NCBI GenBank assembly: GCA_025267735.1
Contig: CM046298.1
Coordinates: 38,377,264-38,441,263 of the forward strand
Direction of reading: 5' to 3'
DNA: 64,000 nucleotides
Source of the DNA: Mactra quadrangularis
Taxonomy: Eukaryota; Mollusca; Bivalvia; Venerida; Mactridae
The notes below the pieces were generated by a model. That model had not been told where the DNA came from and ran no database searches. It saw nothing but the letters and a program-made list of their open reading frames with translations. Below, piece after piece: positions 38,601 through 50,600 of the stretch. How positions within the stretch are numbered: the stretch's first letter is position 1; every line of letters starts with the position of its first letter. The position numbers and the translations under genes are program-made.

Positions 38601-41600
38601 TGTCAAATTTAAGTTAGCAGGTTGTCTGCTGTGTGATATAGTAAATATCAATCATGTAATGTTTGAACCAATCTAAAGATACAACTTTATTTCTTTACAT
38701 TGTTATCTCCCTTGTTTGTCACAGATAAGTTGTTATCTCCCCTGTTAATAATACATCAAAGTGTTATCTCCCATGTTGGTCATACATTAAAGTGTTATCT
38801 CCCATGTTGGTCATACATTAAAGTGTTATCTCCCCTGCTGGTCATACATTAAAGTGTTATCTCCCATGTTGGTCATACATTAAAGTGTTATCTCCCATGT
38901 TGGTCATACATTAAAGTGTTATCTCCCTTGTTGGTCATACATTAAAGTGTTATCTCCCATGTTGGTCATACATTAAAGTGTTATCTCCCCTGCTGGTCAT
39001 ACATTAAAGTGTTATCTCCCCTGTTGGTCATAAATTAAAGTGTTATCTCCCCTGTTGGTCATAAAATAAAGTGTTATCTCCCCTGTTGGTCATACATTAA
39101 AGTGTTATCTTCCCTGTTCGTCATAAAATAAAGTGTTATCTCCCCTGTTGGTCATACATTAAAGTGGTATCTCCCTTGTTGGTCATACATTAAAGTGTTA
39201 TCTCCTCTGTTGGTCACAGGTAAAGCTGTTTTCTCTTCTGTTGGACACATGTAAATTTGTTATCTCCCCTGTTTGTCAAAGGTAAAGTTGTTATCTCCCC
39301 TGTTTGTCAAAGGTAAAATTGTTATCTCCCCTGTTGGTGACAGGTAAAGGTGCTGTGTCCCTTGATGGTCAAAGCTAAAGTTGTTACTCATTGGACAGTG
39401 AGATGAATAGCTGGTTGAACACTTATACCATAATGTTATTAAATGATAACTGCTAATTAATAATTTAGTTAATCATGATTGACACAATATTTAGACTTGG
39501 TGACTGACATAGTTATTGATTAGGTTTTCTTGATCTATATGATGTTACTCATCGTATTGGTTACCATAAGCAGTACATATCTTTATCTTAGTCTTAGATG
39601 TTGGCCCCATTACTTGCCAAATACTTTTTTCTTAACTTCGGAATGTGTTTTCAGCAACACTAGATACTTTAACATAGGGTTAAGATATTGCAGTTAGAAA
39701 AAAATAATATGCTATTCTTGGCCTTAAATACTGTTATCAGACACAAAAAAACCAATGGGTTATTGCAATACTAGCCTACATCCTTCTTTATTTATTTTTC
39801 AATTAAATTGACTAGTTTTGCACAGATCTAAAAAAATGCTTACAGGAACCATGATTTCTTGGAGCAGGTATGGCCAAGCGGTTACAACGTTGGACTGGTA
39901 ATCATTGGATAGCCAGCTCCACATTGGTTCAAATCCCTCCCATCAAAAACATACCCTGTTGCTTCCTTGGGCATGGAACTTTATACTACTAGCTCAGTAC
40001 TTGGAGACTAGGAAGCAGACTTGAAAGTGATAAATCTAGGTTGTAAGAACTTTTTTCTCTGCATGGAGCTAAAATAGATTTATAGTATAAACTAAACTAA
40101 TATTACTATAATTTTGTCGGCAGTAGAAATCGAAAGGATTTATGTCACGTGACTTTTGCCCATTGCTATCAAAAATTTACCCATCACAATATCACGGCGT
40201 TGAGACGCCGTGAAATTACTAATACTTTGGCCAACTGACTACCTTATTATGACAGGAAACAATAGATTTGAAAATGTTGACCTAGAATAAATGTTAAAAT
40301 TGTAAAGTTGAATGATCCACTTTCTCTTGTTTAATATTTACACTTCTCTACCCACTATCACCTTGTAATCAATGATAATAGTTTAAACAATGTAATACCG
40401 GTCTATCTCAATAGATAGCCTAGTACATTATTGAGGCAGTTACATCATTTTTGTATTGATTCGGTTTTACCACTGTATTATAATGTCGGTTGACTTAAAA
40501 TCCTGACATAATAAATTTGTTAGCTTGGTGTAAAACTATTATATCTCTTCATGCTTATTGTGTATTTAAATAGTATATGTTTTTAGTTAGGGTAGTATTG
40601 CATCAAGTGTTGAATTTGGTTCAATTCTGGTACCTAAGATTGATAAAGCTTGAAAATATCTCTTAATACCTTTGTTATCTATGGTATATTAAACTTACAG
40701 GTTGTTGAGCTTATATTTAAAATGCCTGTTTCATTGGCAACCTGGGTCTGTGACACAGTAAGCTACTGGCAGGAATTTAAATCTAGGGTCCTGAAGAGGT
40801 TGCAGGTTCAAACCCAATCTGATTAAAACCCAATCTAAAATTTTCCGCTCACCTACTCGCTAATTTAAATTTGGCCTTTTCCAAACAAAGTCATGCTCAG
40901 GTGACCTTTTCTCATCATAATATTCATGACAAAATTGTTATGATACGTAACTTGTTTACATCGTCTACGTCACGCAATTTGAACTGAGCTGTCCAATTGC
41001 AGACTGTGAATGATTCACCTGTTAAATTAGCTTGCAAACCTTGGTCTAAAAATAGAAATTACGAAATCAAAATGTTATTGATAGTGTTTTGTCTAAATGA
41101 AAGCTACACATTGATTGGTCGACACAAAGTTCATGTCAACATGGCCTTCCACGCAGACGGTAGAGATCCTGAACGACAACGCTCTACAGGATATCTGTTT
41201 ACGGAGATTGGGTGAGCACTGGTTATTGACCAAGGTACAGGAAAGCTAGGTCTGGGTCAATGAAAGTTTTTCAGCAAATGTGATAGATGCCATGGGACTT
41301 ATAAAAAAGGTCATGGCCTAAACCCACTAGCCCATAGCTTAAGACCAGTAAAAAATAATTTATATTGTGGGACTGGGTAATAATAATATTTGCCCAATTC
41401 TTTAAAAAAAGAATTTGACTAGTTCTCATGAAAATATGAGGCCAGTGACTGAACAACTGTTGATGAAAACTTTAAAATCTAAATAAATAAAAAACATGTT
41501 TCAAATTAAAAGTTTTCATGGAAAATTTAACTTGATGACTAAGGAAGGGACCATCTCTGAATCATTCTTTGCGTGGATCATTTATACAAAATAATATAAA

Positions 41601-44600
41601 CAAAACAAAAAAAAACATCCACACACCGACACTGAAACAAAGTGTTTACTATAACAAAGAATTTTCTACGGCTCTTAACGTTATGTGATGAACTAAGTGT
41701 ATAATTGATAAAGTGGCGTATATCATGTGATATACACTTCATAGATACAACTGTCTAGCATTTAAACTTCTTCTCTCCCTCTCATAGTTATATAGGACAT
41801 GATGTCAATGATTATTCAGACCATAGTTTTATACACAGGTAAATATATATACCTGTTTGAGGAAGTCAAGTGTATAGTTCGATACTGATACAATATATAT
41901 ATTTATATATATATTGCAGGTTTAGTGCAAAACGGTCATAACTTGCTCTTTATTTAAATTGAGTTATGGCTGTTTTGTGCTAAACCTGGGATATGTGCGT
42001 ATGACTGAGAGTAAATGGCCAGTTATAACCCTGTGGCTAATACATGAAAATAAAATTACAAGTTACTGACCTAAATAATTAATCAGACTGAGGAATAAAT
42101 AAATAAAGTAAAGTCAGTTTTAACACAAAGAACATGTTTAAGTTTTATGAAAGTTGCTACATGTTTATACACTGTTTTATTTTAATTTAAGTATGAAGAG
42201 TTTATGTACTTTAGTGTCTAGTGATTCATTCGTTATGTTCAATGTTTTGTTTAATTTTTCAAATTTTGGTCTTTGGAATGGGGCTCTGCTCTTGGAATGT
42301 AAAGTACCCCATTTTTTGTCTTTCATAGTCTGATACTGTGTACAAGTTAGGATTATGTTGTGTTCCAGCAACATATTTTATGTCTATGTTTAATTATTGT
42401 TTAATATCAAACTGTTACAGGGAAGGAATTGTTATGTACTCATTGCAGGGCTCAAACCTGTGTAACCTAGTTGCAAGCCGTAGGAAATACTTTACATTTG
42501 TATACTCAATCCAGGACTCAAGTCCATGTAACCCCTGGCTTACAAGGGGCTAATAAATGTTACAGTCAACTTTAATCATCTGGTATAATCTATAGTTGGC
42601 TTGGGCTCAGTTAAAGAAATTAAACAACCCATCCACTCCATACAAGCATTCTGAGGTTTCGTGACTGTGTTCATATTATAACAAAAAAATAATTTAGGAA
42701 TCTTAAGTCTGACTGCATGTAAATAAAGAAGGATATGGACTATTTTAAATGCTCTGACTCATCAATGTGTTTCTGTTTGTTAAAAATAAAATCCTTCATG
42801 TTTTACGAAGCCATAGGCACCAACCCTAGGCTTACCTACTCCTGCTGAATATCTAGGTTTGAATGCAAGACTGTAGTTACTCACTCTTTAATGCAATGCA
42901 CTTACTACAGTCTTGCAGGCAACCCACCCTATGTATGTACTTGCAGGCAGATATTAATTTTTATTTCAATGCTTCACCATTCTTTGCCTTAGTCTTCTAG
43001 TGAATATTGACCAGAGCTAGTTCTCATTTCTTATATCTGGGCTAGTTGAAACTTAGGTCCATAGCTATAAAATAAAATCAATTGACTTTTGCTTGCTTGT
43101 TAAACATTTAAAACAAAAAACTTTGCAGAAAGTTGTGTGGTATGAAATGTGGTCCTTTACTTTAAAATATTACAAAACATAGAACAACTAGTGCTAAACA
43201 CAGTAAAGGAAGGAGATTTTGACCATCCCTTTGTAAAATATCAAAACAATAGCATGAATGTTTGTCCCAAGGTTAATGCATGATAGAGGAATCTTAGCTT
43301 GACTTTATTGATTAATCCAAGTAACATATTGTAACAGTGATAGAGTGAGCAGTGAGAGAGCAAGAGAGAAAGTATTCTCTCGGCTTCTAGCTGTATTCTC
43401 TCAACTGTCTTATGTTATGATACGAGACTGACACATAGAGGCTTGACACATCGGTAATCAATCATCATCTATGTCAGATGGATGCTTGCATTGTACAATG
43501 ACACTTTTTTCAGCCGTTTTTCTATACACTTAACACTTTATATGGTCTTTATTGCTTGGCCTTACTAACTGGACAATAGCTTTAAGATTAAAGAGTGAAA
43601 GCCTGTCTACAATTATGATGAAATAAATAATGAAGACATTTAACTTAGTTTTGAACTGTCCCTGAATATTTTGTATGGTTCACTGACAGTTAAATTAGAC
43701 TTGTATAAACTTTAAATTTCCTAAATTTAATATAAAACAGGACAAAATATACTAATGGACAAAAGTCTTGTCCGGTCTACAAAAACCATTATATCTTTTT
43801 TATTTGTTATTGCACACTCATACATGTGGTATCGTTAGAAAGAGAATGTTATTATGCATTGAGTAAAAAAAGAATTGTGAAGTTTGAGCCAGTTCTGTCC
43901 GTACAGTAATGTGTTGAAAATTGACATTGAGGATTTGCAAGTTACAAATGATTGCGTTGAGTCAGTTTTCAATGAAACATTTTTTTCAATAGTGTGTGTG
44001 ACCCCCATTAACCCGAATGAGTTTGGTGCTCCTTTTACGCATCGATGCTACAAGTTTGCAAAGGAATCTAGCCGGAAGACCAGAAAACTCATTCAGGTTA
44101 ATGGGGGTCACACACAGTAGTATAGGTCATTGCAATTATTTTCATTATTTTAATGTTAAACTGTCATTGTTAAAAGTATTCCTGAATGGTCTTAAAATTC
44201 AGAATTTTGGAGACCAGACAAAGTGCAGTTTTTCCTATGTTTTTAAACATTTGAAAATCAAGAACTTAAGAATTTATGAACATTTGAACTTCAACCCATT
44301 GACTTAGCATTAGAACATAAAAATCTACTAGACCTAGTGATCTTTATAATGGAACATAACTTATTTATATTTTCTAATGAATGTTATATTTCTATTTTTA
44401 GGACAGTGACAATCTATGGTGGGATGCCTTTGCCACAGAATTCTTTGAGGATGAGGCAACATTAACATTGTCATTTTGTCTGGAAGATGGACCTAAAAGA
44501 TATAGTAAGTATAATATCTTCCCTTTAACCAAACTACTATTACCGTGTAGACTTGGACTAGTGAAAACTTATTTGTGCTAGTAAAAATAACCTTTTTCTA

Positions 44601-47600
44601 ATATTGTAAAATTTTGCTGTCTTTACATGTGTATAATTATTGTGTTTTTTGCATAGCACAAACTGATGTAATTTATTTCAAATGAAGTACATCTTACTGC
44701 ATCGTTGGCAACCACAGTACTTTCTTCCGTACGTACCTTGGGCAATTTGACTGGCAAAATATCATTTTCATAAATATGCATGAGACAGGGGGACCAATCT
44801 TCTTCCAATGAAATTGCGTGTTACAAGTAAATACTCTTCAATAACAATGACGTAATACTGGGGTTTTTCTTACTTAAAATAGAAACCAACGCGCGCATGT
44901 TAATTTTCAAAAAATGGTTGCGTAATTTTATTGGCTCATTTTCTGCAGTGGTTTCCTTGTGGAACCAATGAAACTGTCTCATTAATTATTTATCATTTCA
45001 AGATTTTCCTAACCAAATTGCCCACGGTACATAATGCAGCACAGCGGAGTAGTGTATTGTGGTATAACTGACGATGATGTTACTAGTGCCTACAAAGATT
45101 TAGCAATCATTGAATCATTAATAAATTAGTTAATATTGCAGTTCTGTTACAGTTGGGTTAACATGCATATTCATTGGTTTGTAAAATATATATGTTCATA
45201 CATGTACAGGAGGGGATCCAGGATTTTTTTCTTAGGGGGGTCCGAACTTTTCTAGGGGGGTCTGAACTTTTCTAAAGGGGGTCCGAATCTCATTATACAC
45301 AATTCGCAGAAAAAACTGCAACAAATTGATAATAAAAACTATGTAACCATCAAATCTTTGTTAAGCACCGAGAAAATTGCTTCATGCTACTTAAAAATAA
45401 CTTACAGGCAAGAAATACACTAATAGACAGATACATTTTCCAAATTCAAGGGGGGGTCGGGACCCCCCTGACCCACCTGCTGGATCCGCCCATGATGTAT
45501 CAAACATTTCAGGACTTTTAAGGATTTAAGTGAGGAGTACTTCCTTCATACAAGCTGTCGAAATCATACAATTTAAGAAAGTACAAAATTATAAAACTTC
45601 CTCTCATGTATACAGTACAGTTGAGAAAATTAGAAATTACAAGTTATAGTAGTTCATTATATAAAAATATTGATAGGCTTGTGTGTTTATAGAATAGACC
45701 TAATCCGAAATTCAAATTTATGGGTTTTTCCGTCCGTGCACAGGCGGTACAAACAAAGTTTTCTACACATTATTTCTAAATAGCACGAACAATGGATTAA
45801 ATCCTATTGTTTTTTGTACACATGTTTTGATTGTTACGGTGAAAGTTTGTTTGTACCGGAGGGGAAAACCCATATATTTGAATTCCGGATATAGCCTATT
45901 GGATTTAACTGGACTGTTTCATAAGGATAAAAATAGCTTATTTTCATAATCTAGAATTTATTTCCGGTATTGATAAGGATTGAGTTTGTCAAACTATATA
46001 ACATAGTTTTGCTTCATTTTAATATTTCATAAATAAAAAAAAATTGCATTTTATAGTAGTGATTTTTCTAAAGCAGAATAGCAGGGCGCCGCGCCCTGCC
46101 CTTTTTTAGCCCCGCCCTGCTGCCCTAAAAGTCCCGCCCTGCGAGTGTCAAAGCGCCCTGTTGCCCTTTAATTTCCTTCAAAAATATTTTCATAATTGTC
46201 AATCATCGGTAAATTCACACGTCAATTGTATAATCTTTATCAATCAGTAATGAAATGACACGCCTACTGTGAAAGGGCAGTGTCAAAAATCAATAAGGTG
46301 GTTGTTAGGGTATTCCTGTAACACGCTTGACAACGTCAATATACATATATACAGTCAGGTACCTATACGCGTCACGGATTAAATTGACACTGATGACCAA
46401 ACCATGCTGAGCAATTAGCAGGGTTTTTTGTTATTTTTAGTGGACGAATGTGATGTAAATTGCAATTTACTTGGGCATATTATGATATACAAAACAATTG
46501 TCCCCCGCAGGATTTGTAAAAAATACAGAAACGAGAATTTGCTATCCGTTACATTTTTGGGGGTGCAGAACGATTTGATACTGACGATGTTTTGTATTGA
46601 TCGTTTTTCACTTGTCAAACAAGTCATATTAGTTTTTTCTTGTACAACGTAGCTCAAGAGCAGTTTTCACTATAATTATTTCATAAATATTTACATTTGA
46701 TGCTTTCTTTAGCTGAATAAACAATTTTATAGAAAATCGTATATTAGCAAATCGTTTTGCACCCCAATATTTTGCAGAAAAACAAAAAGGTTAAGAGCAA
46801 ATTGAATGATTTAAGCAATGGCTTCCTCTATTTCTTAGAGAATAATGCACTCCCTAATTTATTAGAGGATTATGTGCAGGTGCTGACAAATCTAAAGTTT
46901 AATTACATTAGATGCTTTCTTTATCAGATTGAACGATTTAATAGAAAAATCGTATATTAGCAAATCGTTTTGCACCCCAATATTTTGCAGAAAAAAAACA
47001 AAACACAAAATAAAAAGTAAATTTATTGATTTCAGCAATAGCTCCTTCTTCTTCTAAGAGAATACTGCACTCCCTCATTACTTAGAGGATTATGTGCTGG
47101 TGCTTGCAATTAAAATTTGGGTAAAAACAAAAAAAACCAATAGATTCAGTAATCACTTATTAACAGTGATAAACTAGATATATATATACACGAGTCAACT
47201 GTCGCTTGGTGTACAGCAGCTGACAACTTGTTCCACTGAATTATTGTGCTTGGAAAGGAAGAATATTTGGACATGCTTATATGTTAAAATGAATGGAGAT
47301 GCCTGCTGAACATTGTCTTGTCTTGTTTTTTATGTGTTGGGTATGAATAAGGCAGGGCCAGGGTGTATACCAATAAGATTATAGACAATTTTATAGAATA
47401 TTATAAGTCTGGTTCTTGTTCTTCTACAGTAGTTTCTAAAGGTGGCCACTCAAAGTTAGAGATCATGGCAGAGACGGAGCTTGTATAGTGAAAACGATTT
47501 GTTTCAAATCTTGCCACCCTTTTTGGACTTTTAAATCTAGCTAAAGATTTGACACAAAAGTATGTTTTACAACTATGCTAAGTAAATTTGTCCACAAGTA

Positions 47601-50600
47601 CATGATTATAGAAAAGCATGTATATAAGAACTTGTTGAGCATGCAGCTACAATGAATACCCGGTATATAAATAATATACTAAAAACATCAGTTCACTTAA
47701 TGTTATTGACTACATATATACTTCAGAATTTTAAAAGTCGCGTGGCGTGCTGCGCCCTGCCCTTTTTTGGTCCCACCCTGCCCTTTTTGGAGTTCTAGAA
47801 TAATCACTATTTATAGTCTAGGATTCAAGCTAATGCATGTTGACTGACTTCAGAGCTATCACCCATTGTCATCTGGCTATCATTATCCCTAGGGCAGCTG
47901 ACAATTTGGTTCAACACTGTTGTATCATTATTTCACTCAGCCAGGTATTTATTTTCACATAAGTGGAATGAAGTAATCGTAGGTAAAATTTCATGCTTGA
48001 GGAAATAGTCAAACTACAGATTCTTAAGTAGTCTACGAAATTAGTGGGTGTCCAGTTGTTGAGGACAACCCCTTATTAGTTTGGGCTACCAAAAATTTCT
48101 TTTGGGCAATAAGATTCTGCAAGCGAGGGTAGTGTTTGTTGCTCAATTGACCTGTTCGGGCAAACACTTTCGAATTCATATTCTAATTTTGTAGACTGCC
48201 GAAGCATGTGTCCTATTACATGACCTTTTCTACCTTAATTACAATTAATAATGTTTTTGTATTTATTTCAGCTATAGGTAGAACATTGATTCCTCGTTAT
48301 TTTAGAAGTATATTTGAAGGTGGAGTTACTGATCTCTATTATATTTTAAAACATGCGAAAGAATCATTCCATACAACATCAATAACATTAGATTGTGATG
48401 TTGCTACAATGGTCACACATCATGGAAAACCAATGTTTACAAAGGTAGGTGCATTTCTTTTATGGAAGAATACCCATAATGCTAATTTACGATTGTCAAT
48501 AATTTATTATGATATTTGATTACAAAAACATAAAGATTTATATCTTGTGTAACAATTTGCATGGGATGGATTTATAAACAACATTTTGTTGCGAAATAAT
48601 AAATGAAAGCTTTAAATGAAAATATGTTATTATCTCCCTTTGATATGGAGGTTTAGTATCATCTTGGCGTTTGCATATAAGGCTACAGCTGATTGAACAT
48701 TGCTACTGACTCCAATCTTATTTACATCACATTTTTATAACAGACCTTAATCAGGACCTTAATCAGGGCTAACACTTAAGATTGTCCTATTGCCCCTGAC
48801 AACCCATGTTTGGGTTCAGGCAATCTGTTACTGCTGTTTAAGATATGGTTTAGGCAAGTTAAAAATAAAGCTGGCTGTCCATTCGGGTAATAACAATGAA
48901 ATTTGGCCCTGGACATCATTGTTATCACATGGCAGAAATGTATGATTTTATTCATGCCTATCTCTTAGTGTGCCTCAGTCATTGTTTGAAATCCTAGGAA
49001 ATGGGTAAAACTTGTAATTGATGAAATTATTACTTAAAGATTGATCACCCTAAATTGCATTGAAAGTAATTCTCCCTATGGTGACCTGTTTGAATCTTTG
49101 GTTTTGAAATCAGCGCTATAAACACTGGTTGCTGAGGAGTATGAAGTTGGTAAACAGTATAAAAAATAGAACCTGGTTGTCCTGGGTAACATGACAACTG
49201 TTAATTTCTTCTTTGTTTTGTCATTCATGTGAGAAGAGTAGGGATGGGAAACATCATGAAAAACAAATGATGGTTATTTTCTAACATTGTTTACAAACAT
49301 TCTTAGTTGATGACAGGATGAATGTTTGTACATAATTCAGAACAGAACAGAACAAATCTTTTATTTTGTCACAGTTTTACATAGTAAAAACATGTGGACA
49401 AATTTTAAGATAAATACATGAATACAACATGACGGTACAATTTCATAAGTTAAGAATAGGTCTTGATAAATATAAACAAAATAAATGCAATTTACAGGAT
49501 TGTCAAGTGTGGGGATGGTGGTGCAAAAGTACAAAAAAAATCTTTATGAGTAAAAACAAAGTACAAGTGTCCTAGATTTATGCGACAGTTTAAAATTTAG
49601 AGTAATATGATCATTGTAAAATAGACTTGTGTTGATACTTGAGAGAAAGGCCAGGGAACAATTTTCCATTTACCTGATTTTTTTCATAATGAAACTGGCT
49701 CGAAATTTACCCCATTGGGTACCTTAGACCCTTCTGATGCCAAGGGGCTTGTTTCCATGGCTATTTATAGTCCCTTTAGAAGAGGGGCGATTATGTTTTA
49801 ATTAGCATTTATCCCCAAAAATATCAGCTTATACCCTAACTTTATAAATGCATTCATGTGGATGCCCATGACTTGTGTTGATTGAAGCATCAAAGAGAAT
49901 ATTTCATGATTTAACCCTACAAAGATGTGTTGCCTAGTGTAGACCAAACATGGGTATCTCACCAACCATCCTTGAATATATTAATACATATATGTTACTA
50001 AATGAGCTAACGAGCTTGATTTAAAACTTGATTTAAAATTGGTGTATTTTCTTTTCAGGTTGTTACGGAAGGAAGATTAGTGCTAGAATTTACTTTTGAT
50101 GATTTAATGAGGATACGTTCATGGCATTTTGCTGTTAGACAACATAGAGAATTAATACCTAGAAGTGTGATAGCTGTACAGATGGGCGCTAATGAGGTAA
50201 ACTATGTATGTATGCAGAAAACAAAACAGTTTGTATACATTTATATAAGATTTTTAATTGATGCCCTATCAGGGTATTGTATAGAAATGTCGATCTGTAA
50301 TTACAGCAATCTGCATTGGCTCTGATAAAACAGAACCAAGTCAGTCCTGTTAGAAATACTGCAATATCTCATGCTGACCAATTGTTGTAAGTTTTGTGGC
50401 TTTAGTCCAGTGATTAGTAGAGTTGGCTTCAAAATTGGTGATCAGGTTTAATTCTGAGCCCACTTTTCACCTATTAGTACACAAATCCAGTGATCAGGGC
50501 TAGTGGCAATAATTCGTGCTCATAAATTTTGAAAATTAGACAATAATACTAATTCTCATTTATATAGAAAAGAAACATCAGCTGCTTGTGGCCAGTACTG

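Larger units (their letters stand above)
34586..44401 (+). other. LDB: LDB intron 2 (9.8 kb)
   Basis: No coding sequence. It contains the hAT-like, SINE, mariner-like, minisatellite, family M and family H repeats listed, plus a hairpin at 43993-44116. 36300-38690 and 42060-43740 show nothing recognisable. Confidence 0.8.
44505..48271 (+). other. LDB: LDB intron 3 (3.8 kb)
   Basis: No coding sequence. Four DNA elements (44733-45030, 45210-45494, 45693-45900, 46057-47809) fill most of it. 47820-48270 shows nothing recognisable. Confidence 0.85.
48445..50058 (+). other. LDB: LDB intron 4 (1.6 kb)
   Basis: No coding sequence. It contains a small CAGGGC-ended element (48764-48911) and a reversed retrotransposon tail at about 49336-49450. 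The remainder is unremarkable. Confidence 0.85.

Noticed and set aside
38700..39380. CRISPR-like array
   Set aside because: Units are continuous with no unique spacers, and the sequence is an animal intron; it is a minisatellite.
43884..44307. 78- and 96-codon ORFs near the 32-bp hairpin as a transposase remnant
   Set aside because: No catalytic motif or zinc finger visible; the hairpin itself is reported instead.
48208..48519. 103-codon + strand ORF as one exon
   Set aside because: Only 48272-48444 is coding; the rest reads into introns on both sides of clear splice sites.
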